The notes under the pieces: model-generated
Seen by the model: only the letters and a program-made list of their open reading frames with translations
Databases searched by the model: none
Told to the model about the DNA's origin: nothing
Program-made: the position numbers and the translations under genes
Part shown: positions 18,061 through 27,742 of the stretch, piece by piece
How the letters are laid out: the number at the start of each line of letters is the position of its first letter
How positions within the stretch are numbered: the first letter of the stretch is position 1
Source of the DNA: Erwinia sp. SLM-02
GTDB taxonomy: Bacteria; Pseudomonadota; Gammaproteobacteria; Enterobacterales; Enterobacteriaceae
NCBI RefSeq assembly: GCF_037450285.1
Contig: NZ_JAQISN010000002.1
Location: 124,001 to 188,000 of the forward strand
Length of the DNA: 64,000 nt
Reading direction: 5' to 3'

Positions 18061-18526
18061 GGTATAGTGACAAAGGTTTATGGTAAAGGTGCACGGTGGT
18101 GGCAGGATAATCCAGCGCGTCGCCGATATAGCGCCAGCCGAATTTTTCGTAATAGCCCATGCAGGCGGAGTAGAGGTAAAGATCCTCGTCACCGCGCTGC
18201 CTGCAGCAGTCGATAATCACCTGCTGCAGCCGCTCGCTTAATCCGCGCCCACGCCAGCTTTCCTCGATATAGAGTGCCGCCAGCCAGGGGAACAGGTCCT
18301 GGCGGCTTACCAGATCGCAGCGCCATAATCCTACGGTGCCCACCGGGCGATCCCCCTCCAGCGCAACAAACGTCAGCGGCAGGTCAGCACCGCTCAGGCT
18401 GCTGTCGATTACGCTGGCAAAAAAATCCCGGCTGTTATCCGTGCCAAAAGCGTTCCAAAGCCAGTCGGTGATGATTTCGCGATGTTCGGTGGCGTCGGTG
18501 AGCGGGACGATGCGCAGGGTGGTCAT
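18041..18526 (-). CDS. GNAT-family N-acetyltransferase with its 3' end in an octamer array
   Basis: This 161-residue protein shows the GNAT fold: PVGTVGLWRCDL and the acetyl-CoA-binding motif A, LYIEESWRGRGLSERL (R/Q-x-x-G-x-G/A), then the motif B Tyr in YYEKFGWRY. The substrate is unknown. The final residues PLSR and the TGA stop are encoded by the CTGAGCCG repeat. Because every reading frame of that repeat meets TGA within 24 bases, copy-number changes would not alter the protein as long as about three units remain. It converges on galR and appears monocistronic. Confidence 0.82.
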   Translation of the reverse strand: MTTLRIVPLTDATEHREIITDWLWNAFGTDNSRDFFASVIDSSLSGADLPLTFVALEGDRPVGTVGLWRCDLVSRQDLFPWLAALYIEESWRGRGLSERLQQVIIDCCRQRGDEDLYLYSACMGYYEKFGWRYIGDALDYPATTVHLYHKPLSLYPEPLSR

Positions 18527-18650
18527 GGGAAGGTTCCGGGATGAGGGTTTTGAGTTCAGTAAATTACCACAGGGAACGGGATTCGGCTTCTTTGGCTGCG
18601 GGGATCGGGGTTCAGAGGACAGTCTCTGCGGCTACCGGGGTTCAGGGATC

Positions 18651-18743
18651 GGGGGACAGTCTCTGCGGATGACGGGCGGTCCTCGCGCCGCTTTGCGGTG
18701 CCTTCGGCTACGGATTGCCCGTCATCCGCAGAGACTGTCCCCC
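18651..18743. repeat. Nested palindrome, short member of core family 1
   Basis: Perfect 27-bp outer arms (18651-18677 and 18717-18743) flank a core containing GGTCCTCGCGCC and a GCACCGC-type inner hairpin, both shared with the copies near 19.0, 49.9 and 50.2 kb. Part of the outer arm (GGACAGTCTCTGCGG) is also present upstream at 18617-18631 as a direct repeat. Confidence 0.85.
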
Positions 18744-18960
18744 CCTTCTTACACTTGAAGTCGCTATCTACTAAAAGCTACAGGCGAGTTTGGCAATTTC
18801 CTGCCAATTAAAGACACCGCTAAACCGGCGGCACAGAAGGGCTAATCCGGTCGAAGCATTCAAAAAGTCTTTGCCCCTCCCGGACACTTGAAACCGCTGT
18901 TTTCTAAATGCTGCACGCGAAACGAAGAGTTTAGCCACAGACAACCCTAAGCTAATGGCA

Positions 18961-19157
18961 CAGACGGGTGGCCACCCCGATCGGAGCATCCGCAGCGCTG
19001 AACGTAATGAGGAAGCCAGGATTCGGCCACACGGATGTGGCCGAAAGGCACAGCCGGGCAGGACGCCCGTCTGGGCCGTTCCGTCAGGCTGACGAATGCA
19101 GTGAGGGCACCGCGCAGGCGGCGCGAGGACCGCCCGAACGGGGTAGCCACCCGTCTG
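18961..19157. repeat. Nested palindrome, long member of core family 1
   Basis: Outer arms of 18 bp with one mismatch (18961-18978 and 19140-19157; CAGACGGGTGGC inside) enclose the family core. The core includes GCAGCGCTGAAC, GCCGGGCAGGACGCCCGTCT (19053-19072) and GCGCGAGGACCGCCC. It lies downstream of lysA in a 723-base spacer (18527-19249) that has no gene I can support and is otherwise filled by the short copy at 18651-18743. Confidence 0.8.
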
Positions 19158-19249
19158 CGTAAACACCGTTACGTCAGACAACATGGGGTAGCCACCGTCG
19201 GCGCGTTCACCATCGCGCCAGACCGCGCCAGCATGATTTTAACGACGGA

Positions 19250-20503
19250 TTACAGCTCCAGCGCCAGCAGCTCTGCGACGGTCTGCGCGCGGCGGATCTG
19301 CCGTGGCTGACCGTTCTCAAACAGCACCTCCGGCAGCAGCGGGCGGCTGTTGTAGTTCGAAGACATCGACGCACCGTAGGCACCGGTATCGTGGAACACC
19401 AGATAATCCCCGACCTTCACCGCCGGCAGCGCGCGGGTTTCCACCTTGCCGCCTTCCTGCTGAGTGAATACATCGCCCGACTCGCACAACGGACCTGCCA
19501 CCACCGTCTCCACGGTATTCTGCTCGTCCAGCTGACGGCCGTCACCGGCAATCGCGGAAATATGGTGATAGCTGCCGTACATTGACGGACGCATCAGATC
19601 ATTAAAGCCCGCGTCCACCAGCACAAAGTGACGGCTGCCCATCTCTTTCACTACCCGCACCTGACTGACCAGCACGCCCGACTCGGCGACCAGGAAACGG
19701 CCCGGCTCGATCTCCAGCTTCACCGGATGCCCCAGATGTTTTGCCACGCGCTGGCGGGCGGCATCCCACAGGCCGAAATAGTGATCGGTATCGATCGCCT
19801 CTTCACCAAAACGATACGGAATCGACAGACCGCCGCCGGCAGAAATCGCTTCCAGATCCTGACCGAAGCTGACCACCTGATTCACCATCGCGTCGCACAC
19901 CTGCTCCAGATGGCTGTAATCAACGCCCGAACCGATATGCATGTGAATCCCCACCAGCTTAAGCTGATAGCGCTGAACCGCTTCCAGCGCCAGCGCCATA
20001 TCGCCGAACCAGATACCGTGCTTGCTGTTCTCGCCGCCGGTGTTGGTTTTCTGGCTGTGGCCGTGGCCGAAGCCCGGGTTAACGCGTAGCCAGACCGGAT
20101 GCCCGGCTGATACCGCACCCAGCTGGTGCAGCATGTCAACGGAACCGGCATTCACAGGCACCTTCAGCTCCGCGACGCGGGCCAGAGTCGGCTCATCCAG
20201 CAGATCGGCGGTAAAGACGATCTCGTCGCCGCCCGTCTGATAGCCCGCCGCCAGGGCGCGCTCAATCTCACCCAGCGACACGGAATCCACCTTCACGCCC
20301 GCGGCGCGCATCAGGCGCAGAATATGAATATTCGAACAGGCCTTCTGGGCAAAACGCACCACGTCAAACTGCTGCAGCTGGGCGATACGCTGCTGAATAA
20401 TGCTGGCGTCGTAGGCCCAGACCGGGCCACCCGTCTGACGGGCAAGGGCTAAAAGATTGTCCTGATTCAGGGCGGTGGTGGTGTCGTTCAGCAGGCGTGG
20501 CAT
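19250..20503 (-). CDS. lysA: LysA, diaminopimelate decarboxylase
   Basis: A 417-residue PLP enzyme of the alanine racemase fold that converts meso-diaminopimelate to lysine in the cytosol. The PLP lysine lies in FAQKACSNIHIL (about residue 52). HIGSGVDY, EPGRFLVAESG and the catalytic Cys segment GPLCESGDVF are all present. The ATG at 20503 has GGAG 7 bases upstream and gives the E. coli length (420); the in-frame extension to 20542 does not resemble the family. It is divergent from lysR, whose product activates it in response to diaminopimelate in E. coli. Confidence 0.96.
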   Translation of the reverse strand: MPRLLNDTTTALNQDNLLALARQTGGPVWAYDASIIQQRIAQLQQFDVVRFAQKACSNIHILRLMRAAGVKVDSVSLGEIERALAAGYQTGGDEIVFTADLLDEPTLARVAELKVPVNAGSVDMLHQLGAVSAGHPVWLRVNPGFGHGHSQKTNTGGENSKHGIWFGDMALALEAVQRYQLKLVGIHMHIGSGVDYSHLEQVCDAMVNQVVSFGQDLEAISAGGGLSIPYRFGEEAIDTDHYFGLWDAARQRVAKHLGHPVKLEIEPGRFLVAESGVLVSQVRVVKEMGSRHFVLVDAGFNDLMRPSMYGSYHHISAIAGDGRQLDEQNTVETVVAGPLCESGDVFTQQEGGKVETRALPAVKVGDYLVFHDTGAYGASMSSNYNSRPLLPEVLFENGQPRQIRRAQTVAELLALEL

Positions 20504-20629
20504 AAGGGTTCTCCATAAGTGATTAACGCTATTACGCCACATCTCTTTTCGGGATAAAAATATCTGTTTTATCGCAGTCTATTCATTCATGATATGGATT
20601 TACTGAACTGAATTTCCGTGGAGAAAGCG
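20504..20629. promoter_or_regulatory. lysA-lysR divergent control region
   Basis: A 126-base intergenic region between divergent lysA and lysR should hold the LysR site and both promoters, as in E. coli. AT-rich segments are visible around 20550-20600, but I cannot assign the exact hexamers. Confidence 0.5.
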
Positions 20630-21550
20630 ATGGCCGGAGTCTCCCTGCGCCACATTGAGATTTTTCATGCCGTGATCACCACCGGCAATCTCACCGAAGC
20701 GGCAGCGATGCTGCACACCTCACAGCCGACCGTCAGCCGCGAGCTCGCACGCTTTGAAAAGCTGATTGGATTACAGCTGTTTGAACGGGTGCGCGGACGC
20801 CTGCAGCCCACGGTCCAGGGCCTGCGGCTGTTCGAGGAGGTGCAGCGATCGTGGTACGGGCTGGACAGAATTATCAGCGCCGCCGAGGGGCTGCGGCAGT
20901 TTCGTCAGGGCGAGCTTTCCATCGCCTGCCTGCCGGTTTTCTCCCAGTCGCTGCTGCCGCTGCTGTGTCAGCCGTTTATGCAGCACTACCCGGAAGTCAG
21001 CCTGAATATCATCCCACAGGAGTCGCCGCTGCTGGAGGAGTGGCTGTCGGCCCAGCGCTATGATTTGGGGCTGACCGAAACCAGCCATGCGCCTGCCGGA
21101 ACCGAACGCAGCGCGCTGTTTACGCAAAATGAAGTCTGCGTACTGCCGCAGGACCACCCGCTGGCCCGTCGCGACTGCCTGACGCCGCAGGATTTTTCCG
21201 GTGAGAATTACATCAGCCTGTCGCGTACCGACAGCTATCGCCAGCTGCTGGATAATCTGTTTAGCGAACAGGGGGTACAGCGAAGGATGGTGATGGAAAC
21301 GCACAGCGCGGCGTCGGTGTGTGCGATGGTCAGAGCGGGCGTGGGCGTATCGATTGTGAATCCGCTGACGGCGCTGGACTACGCCGACAGCGGAGTGGTG
21401 ATGCGGCGCTTCAGCGTGGACGTGCCGTTCACCGTCAGTTTAATCAGGCCGCGCCACCGGCCCGCGTCGGCGCTGGTTGATGCCTTCAGCCAGCATCTGC
21501 AGCAGCATATCGGCCTGTTCAGCCAGCGCCTGGAACGGCAGCTGAATTAA
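20630..21550 (+). CDS. lysR: LysR, transcriptional activator of lysA
   Basis: A 306-residue LysR-type regulator with N-terminal winged helix (LRHIEIFHAVITTGNLTEAA, TSQPTVSRELARFEK) and a substrate-binding domain sensing diaminopimelate. It is highly similar to E. coli LysR (311) along its whole length. The ATG at 20630 has GGAG 6 bases upstream; a GTG four codons earlier is less favourable. The stop overlaps the convergent MFS gene by 4 bases. Confidence 0.94.
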   Translation: MAGVSLRHIEIFHAVITTGNLTEAAAMLHTSQPTVSRELARFEKLIGLQLFERVRGRLQPTVQGLRLFEEVQRSWYGLDRIISAAEGLRQFRQGELSIACLPVFSQSLLPLLCQPFMQHYPEVSLNIIPQESPLLEEWLSAQRYDLGLTETSHAPAGTERSALFTQNEVCVLPQDHPLARRDCLTPQDFSGENYISLSRTDSYRQLLDNLFSEQGVQRRMVMETHSAASVCAMVRAGVGVSIVNPLTALDYADSGVVMRRFSVDVPFTVSLIRPRHRPASALVDAFSQHLQQHIGLFSQRLERQLN

Positions 21551-22710
21551 GCGTTAACCGGCTGACCCTGCGCGCGGGAACCACGGAAGGTGATCAGGCA
21601 GATAATCAGGCCGATTACCGCCAGCACCGCCGCAGAAACCGGAACCGCCGTCAGGCCGTAGCCGCCGCCGATCACCGCTCCGCCCACCCAGGCACCGAGC
21701 GCATTACCGACGTTAAACGCCGAGATATTCAGCGTCGACACCAGATTCGGCGCATCCTTACCGTGGCGAACCACGTTAATCTGCAGCGCTGGCACGGTGG
21801 CAAAGGTCGCCATCGCCCACAGGAACAGGGTGATTTCCGCCAGCCACAGCGCGTGAGAGGTCCAGCTGAACAGCAGTGAGAACACCGCAATCAGTGAGAA
21901 GCTGAGGATCAGACTGAACGACACGCGCCAGTCCGCCAGCTTGCCGCCCAGGGTGTTCCCCACCGTCAGGCCGGCACCGATCAGGAACAGCGTCCAGCTG
22001 ACGCCGCGATCGGTGATTCCGGTCACTTCCAGCAGCAGCGGTGCGATATAGCTGAACAGCGCAAACATCGCGGCTGCAAAGAACACCGTCATCAGCAGCG
22101 ACAGCCACAGCTTGCCGCTGCTCAGCGCGCTGAATTCGCTGGCCAGATCCACCGGCTTTTCATTGCGGTTGGTCGGCAGGCTGACAATCAGGCCGATAAA
22201 CGCCAGTACGCCAATCACCGACACGCCCCAGAAGGTGGCACGCCAGCCGAACAGCTGACCGAACCAGGTACCCAGCGGTACGCCGAGCACGTTGGCAAGA
22301 GTCAAGCCGGTAAACATCAGCGCCACAGCGGATGCCTGCTTGCCCGGCGCCACCAGGCTTGCCGCCACCACGGCACCGATACCGAAGAACGCGCCGTGAC
22401 ACAGGGCAGTCACCACCCGCGCCAGCATTAGCAGGTTGTAGCTGTAGGCCAGCGCACACAGAATATTACCAATGATAAAAATCACCATCAGCAGAATCAG
22501 CGTACGTTTACGCGGCAGCTTCGCCGTCAGCAGTGCCATAATCGGCGCACCAATGGCCACGCCCAGCGCATAGCCGCTGATCAGCCAGCCCGCAGACGGG
22601 ATCGATACCTGCAGATCGCGCGCGACCTCCGGCAACAGCCCCATAATCACGAACTCAGTGGTACCGATAGCAAAGGCGCTCAGCGCCAGTGCCAGTAATG
22701 AAACAGGCAT
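21547..22710 (-). CDS. MFS transporter, DHA1 family (YdhP/AraJ-like)
   Basis: A 387-residue 12-helix drug:proton antiporter-type permease of the inner membrane. The opening MPVSLLALALSAFAIGTTEF, the TM2-3 loop with PRKR, and CHGAFFGIGAVVAASLV are typical of the YdhP/AraJ group, whose members export sugars or aromatic compounds; no substrate can be read here. The start is taken at ATG 22710 (GGGAG about 9 bases upstream). It is convergent with lysR and is not in the E. coli lysR-ygeA interval. Confidence 0.85.
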   Translation of the reverse strand: MPVSLLALALSAFAIGTTEFVIMGLLPEVARDLQVSIPSAGWLISGYALGVAIGAPIMALLTAKLPRKRTLILLMVIFIIGNILCALAYSYNLLMLARVVTALCHGAFFGIGAVVAASLVAPGKQASAVALMFTGLTLANVLGVPLGTWFGQLFGWRATFWGVSVIGVLAFIGLIVSLPTNRNEKPVDLASEFSALSSGKLWLSLLMTVFFAAAMFALFSYIAPLLLEVTGITDRGVSWTLFLIGAGLTVGNTLGGKLADWRVSFSLILSFSLIAVFSLLFSWTSHALWLAEITLFLWAMATFATVPALQINVVRHGKDAPNLVSTLNISAFNVGNALGAWVGGAVIGGGYGLTAVPVSAAVLAVIGLIICLITFRGSRAQGQPVNA

Positions 22711-23174
22711 TTCACACACTCCCAGGATTATAAGAATTCAGCCCCCTACATGGAGAGCCATTATCGTCAGGTGAATATTTTTTACGCGATACGCGACGAA
22801 GGTCACAGAAAGCCATTAAAACACAGGCGGGGAATCGCTTACAGCACATCGAAGGCAAGGGTGTATTGCCAAAAAAGCAATAATTAGCGTCAGAAAACCG
22901 GTTTCCGCCATGGGCGAAAAAAACGCCGGATATGAATAACATGGCGAAATAATCATCCGGAGTAAGCGAACACATAACACCAGCTAATGTTTTTTCCTGC
23001 GGAAAACTCCTGGTTTTTGGAAATTTCATACCAATCCATTGCGATCTCCCCCGTTGCCGTTAGGCTTACTGAGATCGTTAACAATATGAAATTACTGCTG
23101 TGGATAGCCGACGGCGTTATGCAGAAACGCTCACTTCACCGGCTATTTTTTCAACTAATCATTGGGGATTGTCG
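22711..23174. other. 464-base spacer without a recognisable gene
   Basis: This divergent spacer is AT-richer than its neighbours around 22850-22960. Short open frames occur on both strands, but none has a ribosome site or family resemblance. A 7-bp inverted repeat CGATCTC/GAGATCG spans about 23042-23077. Otherwise I see nothing. Confidence 0.5.
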
Positions 23175-23801
23175 ATGAGAGTGGTTATTTGCCTGCTAGC
23201 CGCCTGTCTGGGCGGGTGTTCAGTAGGGAAGTATCAGTACAGCAGTGAAGCTGAAAAACGGGTCGATATGACGGTAACCGGCATTCCCACCATTTTGGGG
23301 GCCGGGGCACTGGGAACCACCATTCCGCTGACGGCAAACTACAGCCTGACGGCGGCTCACGTCGCGAAGCTGTCGATGTACGAGGTGAAATCTTATCACC
23401 CGGAGTGCGATCTGGCGGTGATTTACCATAAAAATGAGGGTCTGAAGCAGGAACCGCGCTTTCGTAACGGTCAGATCGGCGACAAGGTGAATATGTACGG
23501 CTACAGCTTTATCTCGGCGCTGCCGATGGCCTCCAGCGGAGTCAATCTGATTAATACCGGCCTGGTCAATGAATGGAATAAAAAGCCCTGCGTGGTGGTC
23601 GCTAGCAACGCCGGGGTGGTGCAGGGAATGTCGGGCGGCGCGGTGTATAACGCCTCCGACGATTCGATTGGTGGAGTGATTGTGGGCTACACCGACAGCG
23701 TCAACGATCTGAAAACCGGCAAGCCGCGCTATCGCGATGTCTCGCTGTATGTTCCCTACTCTCGCTTTAAAGACTGGCTGAATGATGCAGTGAAGTCCTG
23801 A
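23175..23801 (+). CDS. Putative lipoprotein with a trypsin-like serine protease domain
   Basis: This 208-residue protein opens with a lipoprotein signal (MRVVICLLAACLGGCS; lipobox LGGC, Cys15). Downstream is a compact chymotrypsin-fold pattern: TAAH62V for the catalytic His, ECD79LAV for the Asp, and GMS153GGAV for the nucleophile with its oxyanion loop. Residue 16 is Ser, which favours sorting to the outer membrane. The domain is short and has no PDZ, unlike DegP/DegS. The ATG at 23175 is preceded by GGGGA about 8 bases upstream; a longer reading from 23100 has no signal. The target is unknown. It converges on ygeA and has no E. coli counterpart at this place. Confidence 0.75.
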   Translation: MRVVICLLAACLGGCSVGKYQYSSEAEKRVDMTVTGIPTILGAGALGTTIPLTANYSLTAAHVAKLSMYEVKSYHPECDLAVIYHKNEGLKQEPRFRNGQIGDKVNMYGYSFISALPMASSGVNLINTGLVNEWNKKPCVVVASNAGVVQGMSGGAVYNASDDSIGGVIVGYTDSVNDLKTGKPRYRDVSLYVPYSRFKDWLNDAVKS

Positions 23802-23817
23802 TCCGCCAGTCAGGAGC

Positions 23818-24510
23818 TCACCGCAGCATAAACTCTACCGCCGCCTGTGCATGGATGGCGGTGGTATCAAACACCGGGACCGGGCAGTCGCTGGCTTTCA
23901 GCAACAGCCCGATTTCCGTACAGCCGAAAATCACGCCCTGCGCGCCACGGGCGACCAGGTCATCGATAATCGCCAGATAGCGCGATTTGGACTCGGCGGT
24001 AAACCGCCCCTGGCACAGCTCATCGAAGATGATGCGGTTGATCTGCTGACGATCGGCTTCATCGGGAACCAGCGTGGTAATGCCGTGCTGCGCCAGCATC
24101 GGTCCGCGATAAAAATCCTGCTCCATGGTGTAGCGCGTTCCCAGCAGCGCGACCTGCGACATGCCCGCCCGCTTAATCGCCGCCGCGGTGCCATCGGCGA
24201 TATGCAGGAACGGCAGGCCGCTCTGGTCAATAATCGGCTGCGCCACTTTATGCATGGTATTGGTACAGAGCACGATCCCCTCCGCCCCTGCCCGCTTCAG
24301 CGCCACCGCGGCATCCGCCAGCATCTGCCCGGCTTTCTCCCAGTCGCCGCTGGCCTGGCAGGCCTCTATCTCGTAGAAGTCCACGCTATACAGCACCAGC
24401 TTCGCCGAGTGTAGCCCGCCAAGCTCCCGCTTAATCCCTTCGTTGATCGCCCGGTAGTACGGCAGCGTGGATTCCCAGCTCATGCCGCCGATCAGTCCCA
24501 GTGTTTTCAT
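23818..24510 (-). CDS. ygeA: YgeA, broad-specificity amino acid racemase
   Basis: A 230-residue member of the Asp/Glu racemase family, identical in length to E. coli YgeA, which racemises several amino acids including homoserine without PLP. The two catalytic cysteines are C82 (LCTNTMHK) and C197 (GCTEIG). In E. coli the gene directly follows lysR; here an MFS gene and the protease gene lie between. It begins 18 bases after the afuC stop on the same strand, so read-through from the importer operon is likely. Confidence 0.93.
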   Translation of the reverse strand: MKTLGLIGGMSWESTLPYYRAINEGIKRELGGLHSAKLVLYSVDFYEIEACQASGDWEKAGQMLADAAVALKRAGAEGIVLCTNTMHKVAQPIIDQSGLPFLHIADGTAAAIKRAGMSQVALLGTRYTMEQDFYRGPMLAQHGITTLVPDEADRQQINRIIFDELCQGRFTAESKSRYLAIIDDLVARGAQGVIFGCTEIGLLLKASDCPVPVFDTTAIHAQAAVEFMLR

Positions 24511-24528
24511 TACGTTTCTCAGTCCGTG

Positions 24529-25599
24529 TTAGTCATCCTGTAACACAAACATACCAAACGGATGGATCTGGAGATAGAACTCATCGCCCGGCGATGGCTG
24601 CAGTTCGGTGGCGTTGACCTGCAACAGCAGCTGCTGCCCCTGCCACTCCAGCAGCACCTCGTACTGCGGCCCCATATAGGCGACTTTTTTAATCGTGCAG
24701 CGCTGGCTGGCATCGCCCTGCAGGCCCAGGGTGATCGCCTCCGGGCGCACGCCGACGGTACAGTGCTGCAGGCCTGGGGCAAACCCTTCCGGGCGCGGGA
24801 TAGCGTAACCGAAGATCTCCACGCGGTTGCCGCTAATTTGCGCCTCGAAAATGTTGGCATCGCCCATAAAGCTGGCCATAAAGCGTGAAGCCGGGAAGCG
24901 ATAGAGCCGCTGCGGTTCACCAATCTGCATAATCTGCCCTTTGTTCATCACCAGCACGGTATCGGAAACCGCAAAGGCTTCACTTTGATCGTGGGTCACG
25001 TACAGCGAGGTGATATTGAACTGCTGCTGCAGCTCGCGGATCTTCTCGCGCATGCTGCGGCGTAGGTTGGCATCCAGGTTACTCAGCGGCTCGTCGAACA
25101 GCAGCACCTTCGGCTTGAGGATCAGCGCACGGGCCAGCGCCACACGCTGCTGCTGCCCGCCGGAGATCTGATCGACATAGCGATCGGCGAAACCGGCCAG
25201 ATCCACCAGCTCCAGCGCCTCTTCCACGCGGTCGCGGATCTCACCTTTCGGTTTGCCCAGCATCTTCAGCCCGTAACCGATGTTCTCTCCCAGCGACATA
25301 TGCGGGAACAGGGCGTAGGACTGGAACACCATGCAGATATCGCGGTGCTGGATCGAACGATGGGTCACGTCTTCTCCGTCGATGAAAATCTGCCCGTCGC
25401 TGGGTTTCTCCAGCCCGGCCACCATTCTCAACACGGTGGTTTTGCCGCAGCCCGAAGGGCCGAGCAGCGTCACCATCTCGCCTTTCGGGATCGCCAGGCT
25501 GAGGTTCTCAATGACCGAGTTGCTGCCGAAACGTTTGGCCACGTTACGCAGTTCTACGAAGCTTTTCTTTTCCTGGGGTTGTGCGAAGTTAGTATTCAT
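24529..25599 (-). CDS. afuC: AfuC/FbpC-type ABC transporter ATPase
   Basis: This 356-residue ATPase has Walker [10 protein letters not shown], signature [15 protein letters not shown], Walker [13 protein letters not shown] and a C-terminal TOBE domain. It energises the permease encoded 11 bases upstream. By sequence it belongs to the ferric-iron FbpC/AfuC branch. In Actinobacillus pleuropneumoniae the homologous AfuABC was shown to carry hexose phosphates rather than iron, and the linked uhpABC genes here favour that role. ATG 25599 is used because AAGG stands 5 bases before it; a GTG two codons upstream overlaps that ribosome site. Confidence 0.88.
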   Translation of the reverse strand: MNTNFAQPQEKKSFVELRNVAKRFGSNSVIENLSLAIPKGEMVTLLGPSGCGKTTVLRMVAGLEKPSDGQIFIDGEDVTHRSIQHRDICMVFQSYALFPHMSLGENIGYGLKMLGKPKGEIRDRVEEALELVDLAGFADRYVDQISGGQQQRVALARALILKPKVLLFDEPLSNLDANLRRSMREKIRELQQQFNITSLYVTHDQSEAFAVSDTVLVMNKGQIMQIGEPQRLYRFPASRFMASFMGDANIFEAQISGNRVEIFGYAIPRPEGFAPGLQHCTVGVRPEAITLGLQGDASQRCTIKKVAYMGPQYEVLLEWQGQQLLLQVNATELQPSPGDEFYLQIHPFGMFVLQDD

Positions 25600-25610
25600 A
25601 TGCACCTTAA

Positions 25611-27680
25611 TTAACGGGTTTTCGCCCGCGAGCGGGCCACGCGCGCTTCACCCACCAGCGCATCGAAAATAAAGATAATTGCCAGCATCACCACGATCAG
25701 GATCGAACCGTAGGCGATCGCCATCCCGTATTCCCCGTCCTCAACGCGGTTAAGGATGTAGGACGTCGCCACGCGGGTATCCGGCGTAACAAGGAAGATA
25801 ATGGCGCTGACGGTAGTGATCGCGCGGACAAAGCTGTAGATCAGCGCCGAAAGGATAGCCGGGCGCAGCAGCGGCAGAATGATATACAGCACGGTGCGCA
25901 GCGATCCGGCACGCAGGCTGAGCGAGGCTTCATCCAGCGATTTGTCCAGCTGGCCCAGCCCGGCAATCCCGGCACGGATCCCCACCGGCACGTTACGCAT
26001 CACCATCGAGATAATCACGATCGCCGCGGTCCCGGTCAGATAAACCGGCGCGCCGTTAAAGGCGAGGATGTAGGAAACGCCCGCCACGGTGCCCGGAACG
26101 GCAAAGCACAGCATGGTGGAAAACTCGATAACCTTCTTACCGCGGAACTGCTGGCGAACGACGACGTAGGCAATCAGCAGGCCGAAAATCGCGGTAATCG
26201 GCGCGGCAATACCGGCGTACAGCAGGGTGTCGAGCAGCGATGGCCATGCGCCGTCACTGAATCCCTGACCAAACAGCTTGCTGAAGTTATCCAGCGTCAG
26301 GGTGTAATCAACGCCCCAGTTAACGGTAAAGCTACCGAAGAAGATGCTGCCGTACAGCAACACGTTAAAGGCGATCCACACCCACAGCATTGCCGTCACC
26401 GACCACACCAGCGATACCGGCAGCGGCTGCACGTCGCCGCGGGAAGATTTGCCCGAAATCGTGACGTAGGAACGTTTACCAATCCACAGATACTGCACGC
26501 AGAACACCAGCAGCGAGAACAGCAGCAGGATCACACCCAGCGTACTGGCCGAGGTATAGTCCAGCTGCGCACCGGTGATGTAGAAGTAGATCTGCGTGGC
26601 CAGCACGTCAAAGTTGCCGCCCAGCACCAGCGGATTACTGAAGTCCGCCAGCGACTGGACGATAACGATCAGGAACGAGTTGGCCAGCGCCGGTTTCAGC
26701 AGCGGCAGGAAGACGCGGCGGAAGGTTTGCAGACGGCTGGCGCGCAGCGTGTAAGAGGCCTCTTCCAGCGACGGGTGCAGCGTTTTTATCGCGCCGTCGA
26801 GGATCATAAAGGACATCGGGGTAAAGGCCAGTACCTGCGCCAGCCAGATGCCGGTAAAGCCGTACAGCCAGTTGGTGTTGGTCAGACCGAGGTAGTTGAC
26901 CATAAACTCCGTGACGTAGCCGGAGCGGCCCATCATCAGGGTAACGCCCAGGCCCACCACAAACGGCGGCGTGACAATCGGCAGGATCGAGAACACCCGC
27001 CCCAGCAGAGCCGAACGTTTGGCGATACGCGTGGTGTAAATCGCCAGCACCATGCCGAAGAAGGTACAGCCAATGCCGACCGCCGCACTCAGCAGGAAGG
27101 AGTTCCAGATCACCTGCAGGATATGCTTCTGCCCCAGCACGGCCATAAACTGCAGCGGGGCAAAGGTGCCGTCATCGGCGGTGATCATTGGTTTAAAGAT
27201 CGCCAGGCTCGGCCAGATAATAAACAGACCAATCAGCGCGACGATAGCGATCAGCGAGCCTAAAACGAAGCGGTCACCGCCCAGCCATTCCAGCCGCGAC
27301 AGCGCAACGGTCATCACCCCGCCCAGCGCGCAGAAGATGACGATGGTGCCGTAGCCCAGGCCGCGTTCGAGCCAGGCGGCGCTGACCACCATAAAGACGG
27401 CGCAGCAGAGTGCCCATGCGGCATCGAAACGGTGGCGCCCGCGAGAGGCCGTGCCGCGAACCGGCCGCAGCAGCAGAACCAGCGGCAGCAGCAGCCACGC
27501 CTGGCTGATGTTGACACCGGACCAGCCGTAGGCGGCAACAATCTCGTCAGCCGTGGATTCCAGCAGGCCGTAGTCAAGGCTGAAGACCGGCAGCAGCAGA
27601 TAGCCCGCCACCAGAATCGCCAGCCAGATAAAAACAGTATCCCGTCCCTGCGGCATGCGCAGAGCTGTGGCATCACTCAT
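25611..27680 (-). CDS. afuB: AfuB-type fused ABC permease (two membrane modules)
   Basis: A 689-residue inner-membrane protein carrying two binding-protein-dependent permease modules in one chain. The ATPase-contact EAA-type loops are [20 protein letters not shown] and [20 protein letters not shown]. The fused layout matches AfuB/FbpB, so one chain plus two AfuC subunits would complete the channel. GGGGAAC precedes the ATG. The 62-base gap to afuA contains a 7-bp GC hairpin (27713-27730), suitable for keeping binding-protein mRNA in excess over permease mRNA. Confidence 0.9.
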   Translation of the reverse strand: MSDATALRMPQGRDTVFIWLAILVAGYLLLPVFSLDYGLLESTADEIVAAYGWSGVNISQAWLLLPLVLLLRPVRGTASRGRHRFDAAWALCCAVFMVVSAAWLERGLGYGTIVIFCALGGVMTVALSRLEWLGGDRFVLGSLIAIVALIGLFIIWPSLAIFKPMITADDGTFAPLQFMAVLGQKHILQVIWNSFLLSAAVGIGCTFFGMVLAIYTTRIAKRSALLGRVFSILPIVTPPFVVGLGVTLMMGRSGYVTEFMVNYLGLTNTNWLYGFTGIWLAQVLAFTPMSFMILDGAIKTLHPSLEEASYTLRASRLQTFRRVFLPLLKPALANSFLIVIVQSLADFSNPLVLGGNFDVLATQIYFYITGAQLDYTSASTLGVILLLFSLLVFCVQYLWIGKRSYVTISGKSSRGDVQPLPVSLVWSVTAMLWVWIAFNVLLYGSIFFGSFTVNWGVDYTLTLDNFSKLFGQGFSDGAWPSLLDTLLYAGIAAPITAIFGLLIAYVVVRQQFRGKKVIEFSTMLCFAVPGTVAGVSYILAFNGAPVYLTGTAAIVIISMVMRNVPVGIRAGIAGLGQLDKSLDEASLSLRAGSLRTVLYIILPLLRPAILSALIYSFVRAITTVSAIIFLVTPDTRVATSYILNRVEDGEYGMAIAYGSILIVVMLAIIFIFDALVGEARVARSRAKTR

Positions 27681-27742
27681 AGTGTTCCCCGGAGGTTGAA
27701 GCGTAAGCGATAGCGCGCCAGGCGGCGCGCCAAAGTGAGGGG

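Noticed and set aside
18771..19184. Open frames in the 18.5-19.25 kb spacer
   Set aside because: They cross the nested palindromes and contain strings of Arg/Pro/Gly typical of GC-rich repeats; no ribosome site or known domain.
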